37,567 nucleotides of DNA from SIG710 sp045587665 (GTDB lineage Bacteria > Bacillota > Clostridia > Oscillospirales > CAG-272), in the NCBI GenBank assembly GCA_045587665.1, contig JAZNCT010000095.1:1-37567 (forward strand). The letters run 5' to 3'. Made by a program: the position numbers and the translations under genes. Below, in pieces: positions 22,944-30,951 of the stretch (the stretch's first letter is position 1; every line of letters starts with the position of its first letter). Under the pieces are notes generated by a model. That model was given only the letters and a program-made list of their open reading frames with translations. It was not told the DNA's origin and did no database searches.

Positions 22944-25463
22944 CTATAATGAGGACGGATTAAAATCCATGGTAACAAAAGGTTTTTTCACATTTTTGCT
23001 TCGACCTGCCGCCTTTTCTCCCGAGAAAAGGCGCAAAAGGGAAGCAAAAAGTGCTCTGCTTCTTTTATTAAGCTTGCATTTGATAACAAGTCTCATTCTA
23101 AATCTTCCTTCAACACGGTATACCGGTGCTTCAAAAGGCCCAAAAACGACCATTTGAACATCCGAAAATTCACCACTATCTCCGGTGAGATTTGTAAACT
23201 CATCACAAAGCTTGCGAAGTGCCACAAAAAGCTCTTTTTCATCCTCGGAGCTTACCGTTATAAGAACGATATCACAAAAAGGTGGAAAAACGAGAAGCCT
23301 GCGCAGCTTTATCTCTCGCTCAAAAAATGTTTCATAATCCTGAGCGCAAGCAAGCTTTATAATATCGTGGTCAGGATTGTTTGTTTGAATAACAGCCTTG
23401 CCGTCACCCGAGGCTCTGCCTGCCCTGCCGATAACCTGTGTCAGCATAGCAAAGGTCCTCTCATTTGCTCTGTAATCATCAAGATAGAGCGAAGCATCGG
23501 CAAGAAGCACACCAACAAGTGTGACAGCAGGAAAATCATGCCCCTTTGTCACCATTTGTGTGCCAAGAAGTATATCTGCCTCTCTTTCTCTGAAAGAGCC
23601 GAGAAGCCTGTCATAAGAAAACTTTGAAGCGGTTGTGTCGGTATCCATTCGCAAAACACGGGCATTGGGCAAAACAAGCTGAAGCTCCTGCTCAACTCTC
23701 TGAGTTCCATACCCCATATGCGACAGTTTATCCGAGCCGCATTTCGGGCATTTCCCGGGGAGCTGCTCCTTATGACCGCACCAATGACAGGCAAGATAGC
23801 CCTCACTGTATGTTCCGCGCTTTGTATGATATGTCATAGAAACGCTGCAATTTGGGCAGGAAAGCGATTCTCCGCACTTTCTGCAGCTCACAAAGGTGTT
23901 GTATCCTCTGCGGTTAAGGAAAAGCACCGACTGCTTTCCTTCTTTCATAACCCTTTGAAGCTCCCCTGTCAGCTTAGCACCGATAGGAGAAAGGTTTCCC
24001 GATCCGGTCTCAGACCGCATATCCGCGATCTCAACCGTGGGTAGCCGAGCGTCACCATAGCGTTTCTTCATTTTTATAAGAGTATACTTTCCCTCTATAG
24101 CCTTTTGATAGCTTTCAAGTGAGGGAGTTGCCGAAGCCAATAGCATCAGAGCCTTTTCGGTGGCACAGCGGTATCTTGCAATATCTCTTGCATGATATTT
24201 GGGATTCTGATCCGATTTATAAGTCTGCTCCTGCTCTTCGTCAATTATTATAAGGCCAAGATTTTTGACAGGGGAAAACACTGCCGAGCGGGTTCCGATA
24301 ACTACTCTTGCCTCTCCCGATGCTATACGCATATAAGAATCATATCTTTCACCCGAAGAAAGCGCAGAATGGACCACTGTGCAGATTTCGCCGTACCTTC
24401 CCTTAAAAATGCTGATAGTCTGAGGTGTCAGCGATATTTCGGGCAGTAGCAGTATAACATCCTTACCGTCGGCTAAGACTCTGTCAATAAGAGCCGTCAT
24501 AACGCATGTCTTTCCGCTTCCTGTAACTCCGTGAAGCAGTGCCGCCTTGGCTTCTCCGCTTCTTGAAAGCTCGGTCAATATATCAAGAGCCTCGCTCTGC
24601 TCCTCGCTGAGAGCATTATTTGAATGAGCACCCTTATTTTCTTCGGCAGAAGCATAAGGGTCACGGTAAACAACGCTTTTTTTCTCGGTTATAAGACCTT
24701 TGCGAAGAAGCGCACGCAGATCTGCCCTTGATACTCCAAGAGAGACCAGCTTTTCCTCGGAGATAAGCTCTCTGCACAATTTCATTTGCTTCAGTGCCAG
24801 AAGCTGGCCTTCTGCTTTTATGCGGCAAAGCGCTCCTTTTTCTCCACCAAGTATTCTTTCGGTCTCCTCAAGGGAAACGGCAAGCGCAAAGCTGCTTTCT
24901 GTCTGCTGCTTCATACCCCCCTTGACAGCAAGCTCACGTGTGATCCAGCCTCCGGAGCTCAGCTTGTCAAGAAAAGCCCTTGACCCTGTACCAAAGCTAC
25001 CTCTTATAGTGCTCTCGGAAACAAGCTCTTTTTCACGAATATATCTGAGCACCGTTAAAAGTCCCTCATCCCTTGTCTTTGGCATACCAATCTTATCTGT
25101 AGCTCGGTAATATTCAACAAGACGGGCAAAGGCCGCGGCGGGGATCATTGCGTGGACTGCTTCTCCAAAAGTGCAAAGAGTCTGCTCCTTCATATAAAGA
25201 GCAAGTCCAAGCATCTCCTTATCAAGATAAAGCTCATCCGGACACACCGAGACGATAGGCTTTACCTTTTCTCCCTCCAAAAGAGTCTCTTCGGTCAGAT
25301 TCACAATAACTGCAAGCGTGCGTCTGTTCCCGCCCCCAAAGGGCACGGTTACAAAGCCGCCCACTCTGACCTTTTCTCGAAGCTCACCCGGGATATAATA
25401 GTCGAAAATGCGATCCAAGGCAAACGGCAGGTCAAGTATATAAACACCGGCATACTGCGGCAT
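22944..25463 (-). CDS. priA: Primosomal protein N' (PriA helicase)
   Basis: 839 residues; a 3'-5' superfamily 2 helicase that restarts stalled replication forks. The DNA-binding N-terminus (MPQYAGVYILDLPFALDRIF) is followed by Walker A GVTGSGKTCVM, Walker B region IIIDEEQEQTYKSDQ and the helicase motif ATPSLES. A zinc-binding insertion of the CxxC type runs through CRKCG, CPNCS, CHWCG and CPKCG. VIGRAGRASG is motif VI. The Walker B box reads DEEQ where PriA usually has DEEH. The start ATG at 25463 follows AAGGGAG; a TTG six codons upstream is less likely. Confidence 0.97.
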   Translation of the reverse strand: MPQYAGVYILDLPFALDRIFDYYIPGELREKVRVGGFVTVPFGGGNRRTLAVIVNLTEETLLEGEKVKPIVSVCPDELYLDKEMLGLALYMKEQTLCTFGEAVHAMIPAAAFARLVEYYRATDKIGMPKTRDEGLLTVLRYIREKELVSESTIRGSFGTGSRAFLDKLSSGGWITRELAVKGGMKQQTESSFALAVSLEETERILGGEKGALCRIKAEGQLLALKQMKLCRELISEEKLVSLGVSRADLRALLRKGLITEKKSVVYRDPYASAEENKGAHSNNALSEEQSEALDILTELSRSGEAKAALLHGVTGSGKTCVMTALIDRVLADGKDVILLLPEISLTPQTISIFKGRYGEICTVVHSALSSGERYDSYMRIASGEARVVIGTRSAVFSPVKNLGLIIIDEEQEQTYKSDQNPKYHARDIARYRCATEKALMLLASATPSLESYQKAIEGKYTLIKMKKRYGDARLPTVEIADMRSETGSGNLSPIGAKLTGELQRVMKEGKQSVLFLNRRGYNTFVSCRKCGESLSCPNCSVSMTYHTKRGTYSEGYLACHWCGHKEQLPGKCPKCGSDKLSHMGYGTQRVEQELQLVLPNARVLRMDTDTTASKFSYDRLLGSFREREADILLGTQMVTKGHDFPAVTLVGVLLADASLYLDDYRANERTFAMLTQVIGRAGRASGDGKAVIQTNNPDHDIIKLACAQDYETFFEREIKLRRLLVFPPFCDIVLITVSSEDEKELFVALRKLCDEFTNLTGDSGEFSDVQMVVFGPFEAPVYRVEGRFRMRLVIKCKLNKRSRALFASLLRLFSGEKAAGRSKNVKKPFVTMDFNPSSL

Positions 25464-25492
25464 CGCAAGATCTCCCTTCAAAAGTTAAAATA

Positions 25493-25933
25493 TCAGAGTT
25501 CTTCCTCTTCTTCTGCCTCTGTGCCTTCGCACTCCTCAACATCAAGTTCCTCATCCTCGTCTTCATCAGAAAAATCAAAGTTCAGATTTTCTCTGCTTTC
25601 AGAAGCAAGAAGTCTGTTTTCGGCAGCTATTCTTTCGCTTTCTGCTCTTGCCGCTCTCTTTGCCGCCGCCTGTTCTGGATCAAGAATAACAAAATCACCT
25701 GTAAACAGACGGTTGATAGCGCATTTAACTGCCTTTTCGTCACGGAATTCGCGCTTGATCATAGCAAATATAGCCTTTTCAGACTCCTTGTTGCCGGCTA
25801 TCATCTTTTCGGCGGTTTCTCTTTCTTTAACATATTCGTCTGTAATCATTCTTGCGCACTTTGCTGTGGCAATAACCAGCTCATAGCGGTTGTACTTATC
25901 CTTTGTAAGATCACTGATAGATGGGAAAATCAT
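25493..25933 (-). CDS. rpoZ: RNA polymerase omega subunit, enlarged with an acidic tail
   Basis: 146 residues, about twice the usual bacterial length. The omega core is recognisable as PSISDLTKDKYNRYELVIATAKCARMI, followed by EKAVKCAINRLFTGDF. Between these blocks there is an extra charged stretch of about 30 residues (VKERETAEKMIAGNKESEKA), and after residue 85 an Ala/Glu-rich helix leads to a strongly acidic end (DEDEDEELDVEECEG, then EEEEEL). The place after gmk and before priA is the standard rpoZ location. The start follows GGAGGTACAAT. coaBC, which usually follows rpoZ, is absent here. Confidence 0.88.
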   Translation of the reverse strand: MIFPSISDLTKDKYNRYELVIATAKCARMITDEYVKERETAEKMIAGNKESEKAIFAMIKREFRDEKAVKCAINRLFTGDFVILDPEQAAAKRAARAESERIAAENRLLASESRENLNFDFSDEDEDEELDVEECEGTEAEEEEEL

Positions 25934-25975
25934 ATTGTACCTCCATGCCCTTTAGGCTAATTTATATGTTTTTTC

Positions 25976-26587
25976 TTATTCAAAATAACGCTTTGCGGCG
26001 TCACTGTTTCTCATTCTGCGAAGCTTCTCCGCCTTTACTATTGCTATGATATCATCTGCCGTTTCCTCGGCGCCTCCATCGTTATTATAAACGATATAAT
26101 CGTAAATATCCAGCATAGGGAGCTCATTTTTTGTCTGTTCAAGGCGAGCAATTATCTTTTCTTCGGTCTCGGTGCCGCGCCCTCTCAGCCTGGCCTCCTG
26201 AACTGCAAAGCTTGGCGGCAGAAGCATCACAAGCACTGCCTCGGGATAAAGCCTTTTTACATTTTCTGCGCCAACAACCTCTATTTCAAGAATCAGGTTT
26301 TTGCCGCCTTCCAGAACCTCCTCTGCCTCTTTTTTTGGCGTTCCATAGTAGTTGCCGCAATATTCCGTATACTCCAGCATACCGCCGCCATCTATTCGTG
26401 CCTCAAAATCTTCTCGGCTTATGTAATGATAGTTTACACCGTTTACCTCACCGGGTCTTGGCGCTCTGGTAGTTGCAGAAACCGAATAAGCGAAGGTATC
26501 ACTCTTTGTCATAAGACTTTTAATTACCGTTCCCTTGCCGCTTCCGGCAGGACCGCTGATTACAAGAAGTAGGCCTTTTTTGCTCAT
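25976..26587 (-). CDS. gmk: Guanylate kinase
   Basis: 203 residues; converts GMP to GDP. Walker A ISGPAGSGKGTVIKSLM is followed by SVSATTRAPRPGEVNGVNYH (GMP-binding), EYTEYCGNYYGTPKKE and the lid region LRGRGTETEEKI. The start overlaps the remA stop as ATGA, with GGGAGGATGAGGA upstream, which indicates coupled translation. It shares the GMP-to-GTP route with guaB at the other end of the window, though the genes are far apart. Confidence 0.97.
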   Translation of the reverse strand: MSKKGLLLVISGPAGSGKGTVIKSLMTKSDTFAYSVSATTRAPRPGEVNGVNYHYISREDFEARIDGGGMLEYTEYCGNYYGTPKKEAEEVLEGGKNLILEIEVVGAENVKRLYPEAVLVMLLPPSFAVQEARLRGRGTETEEKIIARLEQTKNELPMLDIYDYIVYNNDGGAEETADDIIAIVKAEKLRRMRNSDAAKRYFE

Positions 26588-26853
26588 TCCTCATCCTCCC
26601 TGACCTCATCGCCATCAGAATCGCTGTCCATACGGTTTGCTATAGTCTCCGTTTGAATTGCAGAAAGAATAACAAGCTCACTGTCTGTAATGATGACTGC
26701 ACGTGTCCTTCTTCCGCAAGTAACGTCTATAACTCTTCCTTCATCCTTTGAATCCTGAACAAGACGCTTTATGGGAGCCGAATCCGGACTCACAAGAGCA
26801 ACAATACGCTCAAGCGCAACCATATTTCCAAAGCCAACGTTGATAAATTTCAT
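26584..26853 (-). CDS. remA: RemA-type extracellular-matrix regulator (DUF370)
   Basis: 89 residues. The core MKFINVGFGNMVALERIVAL, SPDSAPIKRLVQ and CGRRTRAVIITDSELVILSA matches the RemA (YlzA) family, which in Bacillus binds DNA as a ring-forming activator of matrix and osmoprotection genes. The C-terminal tail here is acidic (SDSDGDEVREDEE) and longer than usual. I chose the second ATG (26853), because AAGGGGG is seven bases before it and only one base before the first ATG. The order yicC-remA-gmk-rpoZ is the same as in B. subtilis. Confidence 0.93.
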   Translation of the reverse strand: MKFINVGFGNMVALERIVALVSPDSAPIKRLVQDSKDEGRVIDVTCGRRTRAVIITDSELVILSAIQTETIANRMDSDSDGDEVREDEE

Positions 26854-26865
26854 ATACATGCCCCC

Positions 26866-27753
26866 TTATTCTATGTTCTGTATCTGTTCACGAATCTTTT
26901 CAAGCTCGGTCTTGACATCCACAACATAATGTGCAATGTTTGAATTGTTGCATTTTGAACCGATAGTGTTTATCTCTCTGTTCATCTCCTGCATAAGGAA
27001 ATCAAGCTTTCTTCCAACAGGCTCGGCGCTGTCTGCATATTCCCTGAAAGCCTTGAAATGAGAACGGAGTCTCACCAGCTCCTCATCTATAGCTATCTTG
27101 TCGGCAAATATGGCACATTCGGTAAGGATCCTGCTTTCGTCAATACTGATATTATTGTCCGAGAGCATCTTATGTATCCTTTCTTCAAGCTTAGTGCGAT
27201 AATCTGCCGCATCCCCAAGTGAAAGCTCTTCAATTTTGTCAACAGTAGCTTCAATACCCTTTACTTTGCCAAGAAGGTCTGCTTCGATATTTGCACCCTC
27301 ACTCTTTCTTGCAGAAACGAACTGATCTATCGCACTGTCAAGCACACCTTTTATATCGTTCCAATCCTTTTCCGCATCTTCCTCGGGCTTTTTCACCATA
27401 AAAATATCGTTATAACGAGCCAGGCCCATAACGCTTATATCATCTTTCAGATCGAAGGTGTCTCTCAGCTTTCGAAGAGCCGCAAGGTAAGTTCCTGCAA
27501 GTGCGGTGTCAACAGCGATCTCCGCCCCTTCGCTCTCAACGACCTCTATTCCGATATAAACATCTACCTTTCCGCGAACAAGACCTTTTGAGAGCAGATA
27601 GGGTTTTACCCGCTCTTCAAGGAAAGAATATGCCCGGGAAATTTTAACTGTGCAGTCAAGATATCTGCTGTTTACGCTTTTTATCTCTGCCGTTATGTCC
27701 TTGCCTGCGGCCGTCCCTCTTGCTCTGCCGAAAGCAGTCATGCTTTTCATCAT
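26866..27753 (-). CDS. YicC/YloC family endoribonuclease-like protein
   Basis: 295 residues. The N-terminal YicC domain begins MKSMTAFGRARG and includes EIKSVNSRYLDCTVKISR; the C-terminal DUF1732 part includes EELVRLRSHFKAFREY and GRKLDFLMQEMNREINTIGSK. YicC-family proteins form hexameric rings with RNase activity in E. coli and Bacillus. It is the first gene of the long operon. Two consecutive ATG codons (27753 and 27750) are possible starts after AAAGGAG. Confidence 0.94.
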   Translation of the reverse strand: MMKSMTAFGRARGTAAGKDITAEIKSVNSRYLDCTVKISRAYSFLEERVKPYLLSKGLVRGKVDVYIGIEVVESEGAEIAVDTALAGTYLAALRKLRDTFDLKDDISVMGLARYNDIFMVKKPEEDAEKDWNDIKGVLDSAIDQFVSARKSEGANIEADLLGKVKGIEATVDKIEELSLGDAADYRTKLEERIHKMLSDNNISIDESRILTECAIFADKIAIDEELVRLRSHFKAFREYADSAEPVGRKLDFLMQEMNREINTIGSKCNNSNIAHYVVDVKTELEKIREQIQNIE

Positions 27754-27818
27754 TTTGCGTTCATCTCCTTTAAATTTGCAATTGGAGTTTTAAAACTAAT
27801 TATAGATATACATAATAT

Positions 27819-27847
27819 ATAATACCGCAAATTTACGGTTTTGTCAA
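27819..27847 (-). promoter_or_regulatory. Sigma-A promoter of the yicC to thiN operon
   Basis: On the minus strand TTGACA (27842-27847), 17 bases, TATTAT (27819-27824), 66 bases upstream of yicC. The spacer consists largely of a quasi-palindrome, CCGCAAATTTACGG on plus (27825-27838), which could be an operator. Confidence 0.88.
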
Positions 27848-27992
27848 CTTTTTTCAAAATTTGGATGTGGTTTTTTTCACCAAAAATTATGCGTTTTTTC
27901 AACAATTTTTGTGCGGTGCTTACATTTTAATGTTTTTTTTACCCTTTTTTAATTAAAAATATAAATTTTTTGAAAATATTTGGCAAAACCTA

Positions 27993-28021
27993 TTGTAAAA
28001 TTTCAAAAAATAGTTTACAAT
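27993..28021 (+). promoter_or_regulatory. Sigma-A promoter of efp
   Basis: TTGTAA (27993-27998), 17 bases, TACAAT (28016-28021), 50 bases upstream of the efp start codon. Confidence 0.75.
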
Positions 28022-28071
28022 ATGGTGTAAATATATTTTAATTCACAAATCTCATTCGGAGGATATTTTTT

Positions 28072-28629
28072 ATGGTAGTAGCAGGCGATTTTAAAAACGG
28101 CATTACTTTTGACAGAGACGGTCAGGTTCTCCAGGTCGTTGAGTTTCAGCACGTTAAGCCCGGCAAGGGTGCAGCGTTTGTTCGCACAAAGCTGAAGAAC
28201 GTTATCACAGGTGCGGTTATCGAAGAAACATTTAACCCCACAGATAAGTTTGAAAACGCTTATATCGACAGAAAGGATCTTCAGTATTCTTACGACGATG
28301 GCGACCTCTATCACTTTATGGATACAGAAACATGGGAGGAGACTCTCGTTGGCCGCGATAAGGTTGGAGACAACTTCAAGTTTGTTAAAGAAGAAATGAT
28401 GTGCAAGATAATTTCTTACAAGGGCAACATCTTCGGTGTTGAGCCTCCCACATTTGTTGAGCTGGCTGTTTCAGAAACAGACCCCGGCTTTGCAGGCAAC
28501 ACAGCAACAAACACACTTAAGCCCGCAACTCTTGAAACAGGCGCAGTTGTTAAGGTTCCGCTCTTCATCAACGTCGGCGACGTGCACAAGACCGACACCC
28601 GCACAGGCGAGTACCTTTCCAGAATATAA
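28072..28629 (+). CDS. efp: Elongation factor P
   Basis: 185 residues; relieves ribosome stalling at polyproline stretches. Domain 1 (residues 1-65) carries the modification-site loop KPGKGAAFVRT, with Lys32 at its tip, the position modified by aminopentanol in Bacillus or left bare in others. Domains 2 and 3 (OB folds) follow, ending with the signature GDVHKTDTRTGEYLSRI. The start follows GGAGGATATTTTTT. No modification-enzyme gene is nearby. Confidence 0.98.
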   Translation: MVVAGDFKNGITFDRDGQVLQVVEFQHVKPGKGAAFVRTKLKNVITGAVIEETFNPTDKFENAYIDRKDLQYSYDDGDLYHFMDTETWEETLVGRDKVGDNFKFVKEEMMCKIISYKGNIFGVEPPTFVELAVSETDPGFAGNTATNTLKPATLETGAVVKVPLFINVGDVHKTDTRTGEYLSRI

Positions 28630-28642
28630 GATCAAAAATCAA

Positions 28643-28680
28643 AGGGGAAGCTCCTTTTCGGTGCCTTCCCCTATATTTTA
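28643..28680 (+). terminator. Probable terminator after efp
   Basis: AGGGGAAG (28643-28650) pairs with CTTCCCCT (28665-28672), followed by ATATTTTA. The T tract is modest, so some transcription may continue into the downstream gene, which has no promoter of its own that I can see. Confidence 0.6.
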
Positions 28681-28704
28681 AAATTCAGAAAGGAATAAAT
28701 AATT

Positions 28705-29115
28705 ATGACACTCACAGAAAAAGCTGCATATCTTAAAGGACTTACAGAGGGTCTGGCACTTGATGCCGAAAAGCCCGAAACCAAGATCATAAATGAGCTT
28801 ATCGCTCTCGTTGAGGACATGGCCCGCACAGTTGCGGATGTTGAAGAGGATATCGAATATCTGAACGACTATATCGAGGAGATCGACGAAGATCTTGGCA
28901 CTCTTGAAGAGGATGTTTATTCGGATGACGAGGACTATGATGAGTGCGAAGGTTGCTGCGGATGCGACGGCGACTTTGATGACGACGATGATTTTGACGA
29001 TGAGGAATGTTTTGAGATAGAATGTCCCTCTTGCGGCGAGAACATCTGCTTTGACAGCACCATAGACCCGGCAGATCTTGTTTGCCCGGCTTGTCAGGAA
29101 AAAATAAACAACTGA
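28705..29115 (+). CDS. CD1247-type acidic coiled-coil / zinc-ribbon protein
   Basis: 136 residues. The N-terminus (MTLTEKAAYLKGLTEGLAL) matches the CD1247 N-terminal domain of Clostridia, followed by an acidic coiled-coil (VADVEEDIEYLNDYIEEIDE). A Cys-rich knot (ECEGCCGCDG) and an Asp run (about residues 92-102) precede a C-terminal zinc ribbon with CPSCGENICF and CPACQ. The function of the family is unknown; the acidic, zinc-binding make-up suggests a protein- or RNA polymerase-binding role, but that is a guess. It follows efp by 75 bases and ends at a strong terminator. AAAGGA lies 10 to 12 bases before ATG. Confidence 0.85.
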   Translation: MTLTEKAAYLKGLTEGLALDAEKPETKIINELIALVEDMARTVADVEEDIEYLNDYIEEIDEDLGTLEEDVYSDDEDYDECEGCCGCDGDFDDDDDFDDEECFEIECPSCGENICFDSTIDPADLVCPACQEKINN

Positions 29116-29122
29116 TATAAAC

Positions 29123-29159
29123 AAAACAAAGGGCTGAGTTAAACTCAGCCCTTTGTTTT
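29123..29159 (+). terminator. Bidirectional terminator between the CD1247-type gene and the ABC operon
   Basis: AAAACAAAGGGCTGAG pairs with CTCAGCCCTTTGTTTT around the loop TTAAA. T tracts on both strands (TTTGTTTT on plus; TTTGTTTTG on minus) let it serve both convergent units. Confidence 0.92.
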
Positions 29160-29197
29160 CACTTCAAGCAGTTTTGTGCATACTGCTTGCTCTTTAT

Positions 29198-29995
29198 TTA
29201 TTTTGAAAGCATTACCTTATCATTTGAAAATTCGCTTCCGCTTGCCTGCTCAAACAGTCCAAGAAGCTGTTGAATGGTAAGGCTCTTTTTTTGCTCTCCC
29301 GAAACATCTACCACAATGCGCCCCTCGTGCATCATAATAAGCCTGTTTCCATATGCTATTGCATCGTGCATATTATGTGTGATCATAAGCGTTGTAAGGT
29401 TGTTTTCTCTCACAAGCTTATCTGTTATGCTGAGAACCTTTGAGGCGGTTTTGGGGTCAAGTGCTGCCGTATGCTCATCAAGCAGAAGCAGCTTTGGACG
29501 GCGCAAAGTTGCCATAAGCAGTGTAACAGCCTGTCGCTGTCCGCCCGAAAGCAAGCCAACCTTTGCAGAAAGTCTGTCCTCAAGTCCAAGCTCAAGGGTT
29601 GAAAGGAGCTCTCTGTATTCCGCTCTCTCATTTTTTCTTATGCCCCAAACAAGCTTCCGTTTTGTTCCCCTTCTTGCCGCTATAGAAAGATTTTCTGCAA
29701 TCTCCATATCGGGTGAAGTACCCTTCATAGGGTCCTGAAAAACTCTGCCGAGAAACTTCGCCCTTTTGTGCTCAGGCATATTTGTAACGTCAACTCCGTC
29801 TATCTCAATGGTTCCATAGTCCGGCTTCCAAACTCCGGCAATGGCATTGAGCATAGTTGATTTACCTGCCCCGTTTCCTCCGATAACAGTTACAAAATCG
29901 CCGTCATTGAGGGTCAGATCAAGGCCGCAAAGAGCTGTCTTTGCATTTACCGTTCCGGGATTGAAGGTTTTTTGAAGATCTGTTATCTTAAGCAT
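29198..29995 (-). CDS. ABC importer ATP-binding protein (TrpZ-like)
   Basis: 265 residues. Walker A IGGNGAGKSTMLNAIAG, signature LLSGGQRQAVTLLMA, Walker B LLLLDEHTAALDPKT and the H-loop MITHNMHDAI are all intact. The sequence belongs to the group paired with COG4120-type permeases and COG2984-type binding proteins (TrpXYZ-like). The start MLKITDLQK at 29995 overlaps the permease stop by eight bases, with GGTGAAGAGA upstream, so translation is coupled. It is the last gene of the T-box operon. Confidence 0.92.
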   Translation of the reverse strand: MLKITDLQKTFNPGTVNAKTALCGLDLTLNDGDFVTVIGGNGAGKSTMLNAIAGVWKPDYGTIEIDGVDVTNMPEHKRAKFLGRVFQDPMKGTSPDMEIAENLSIAARRGTKRKLVWGIRKNERAEYRELLSTLELGLEDRLSAKVGLLSGGQRQAVTLLMATLRRPKLLLLDEHTAALDPKTASKVLSITDKLVRENNLTTLMITHNMHDAIAYGNRLIMMHEGRIVVDVSGEQKKSLTIQQLLGLFEQASGSEFSNDKVMLSK

Positions 29996-30926
29996 TCTCT
30001 TCACCCCCATTGCCGTTCCCGGCAGCAACTTCTTTTTTTATTTGCAAGGGCTTTTGCTTGTTGAAGTATTCGCCCTTCAGATAAGGAACTGCCAAGAAAA
30101 TTATAACAATGATAGCCGAAAGCATTTTGAGAAAATCGGTTTTGATCTTAAGTAGAATAACAAAATTGTATATGATGTAATATACGATTCCTCCGCCTAC
30201 AACTCCGATAAGGCTAACAACAAAATTCGGCTTTATCTTAAGCGAAACAGAAAGACCGATAAATATTGCCGCAAGACCGATGACTATCGCTCCTCTGCCA
30301 TCGTTGATGTTTGCAGAGCCCTTATACTGACACATCAAGGCACCCGAAAAAGCAACTATGCCGTTAGATATAGCAAGACCGAGCACCTGATTGAATTTAA
30401 CATTAACGCCCTGTGCGCGGCTCATATCCGGGTTGTCGCCCGTAGATTTCAGCGTAAGTCCCACCTCGGTGTAGAAGAACAGCCAAAGGAAAATTATGAC
30501 AGCCGCAATTATACAGCCCATTGTAACTATAGCCATAAGGTTGTTGCGCATACTCAGCATAAGAGAATGTCTGCCGCCAACAAATGAGATCAATGATTTT
30601 CCGCCCAAAACGGTGAGATTGACCGAATAGAGCATAAGCTGTGAAAGGATTCCTGAAAGTATTGAGGGAATACCCAGCGCAGTATGCAAAAGCCCTGTTA
30701 CAGCTCCGGCAACAGCTCCGGCAAGAAAAGCAATAATAACGCTGACGATAGCGGGAACACCATTTGTTATGCACACAGCGCATACTATCATACCCGTACA
30801 TATAGAGCCATCGACCGTAAGATCTGCAATATCAAGTATCTTATAGGATATATATACTCCTATGGCCATAAGGCCCCACATAAGCCCCTCGGCAATAGCT
30901 CCGGGCAGTGCATTTAGAAAAGCCAT
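29988..30926 (-). CDS. ABC importer permease (TrpY-like, COG4120 type)
   Basis: 312 residues with about eight hydrophobic helices, for example LMWGLMAIGVYISYKIL, AIVTMGCIIAAVIIFLWLFF and FVVSLIGVVGGGIVYYII. The region RAQGVNVKFNQVLGLAISNG resembles the coupling loop of branched-chain-amino-acid-type permeases. A hydrophilic tail rich in Gly, Asn and Glu ends the protein. The start follows GAGGTAAATA, 25 bases after the binding-protein gene. Confidence 0.9.
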   Translation of the reverse strand: MAFLNALPGAIAEGLMWGLMAIGVYISYKILDIADLTVDGSICTGMIVCAVCITNGVPAIVSVIIAFLAGAVAGAVTGLLHTALGIPSILSGILSQLMLYSVNLTVLGGKSLISFVGGRHSLMLSMRNNLMAIVTMGCIIAAVIIFLWLFFYTEVGLTLKSTGDNPDMSRAQGVNVKFNQVLGLAISNGIVAFSGALMCQYKGSANINDGRGAIVIGLAAIFIGLSVSLKIKPNFVVSLIGVVGGGIVYYIIYNFVILLKIKTDFLKMLSAIIVIIFLAVPYLKGEYFNKQKPLQIKKEVAAGNGNGGEENA

Positions 30927-30951
30927 TATTTACCTCAACAAAATCTACTAA

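Larger units (their letters stand above)
27754..28071. other. Divergent intergenic region between yicC and efp
   Basis: 318 very AT-rich bases holding the two divergent promoters (27819-27847 minus, 27993-28021 plus) and both ribosome binding sites. Between the promoters (27850-27990) I see poly-A/T tracts and nothing else I can name. Confidence 0.7.
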
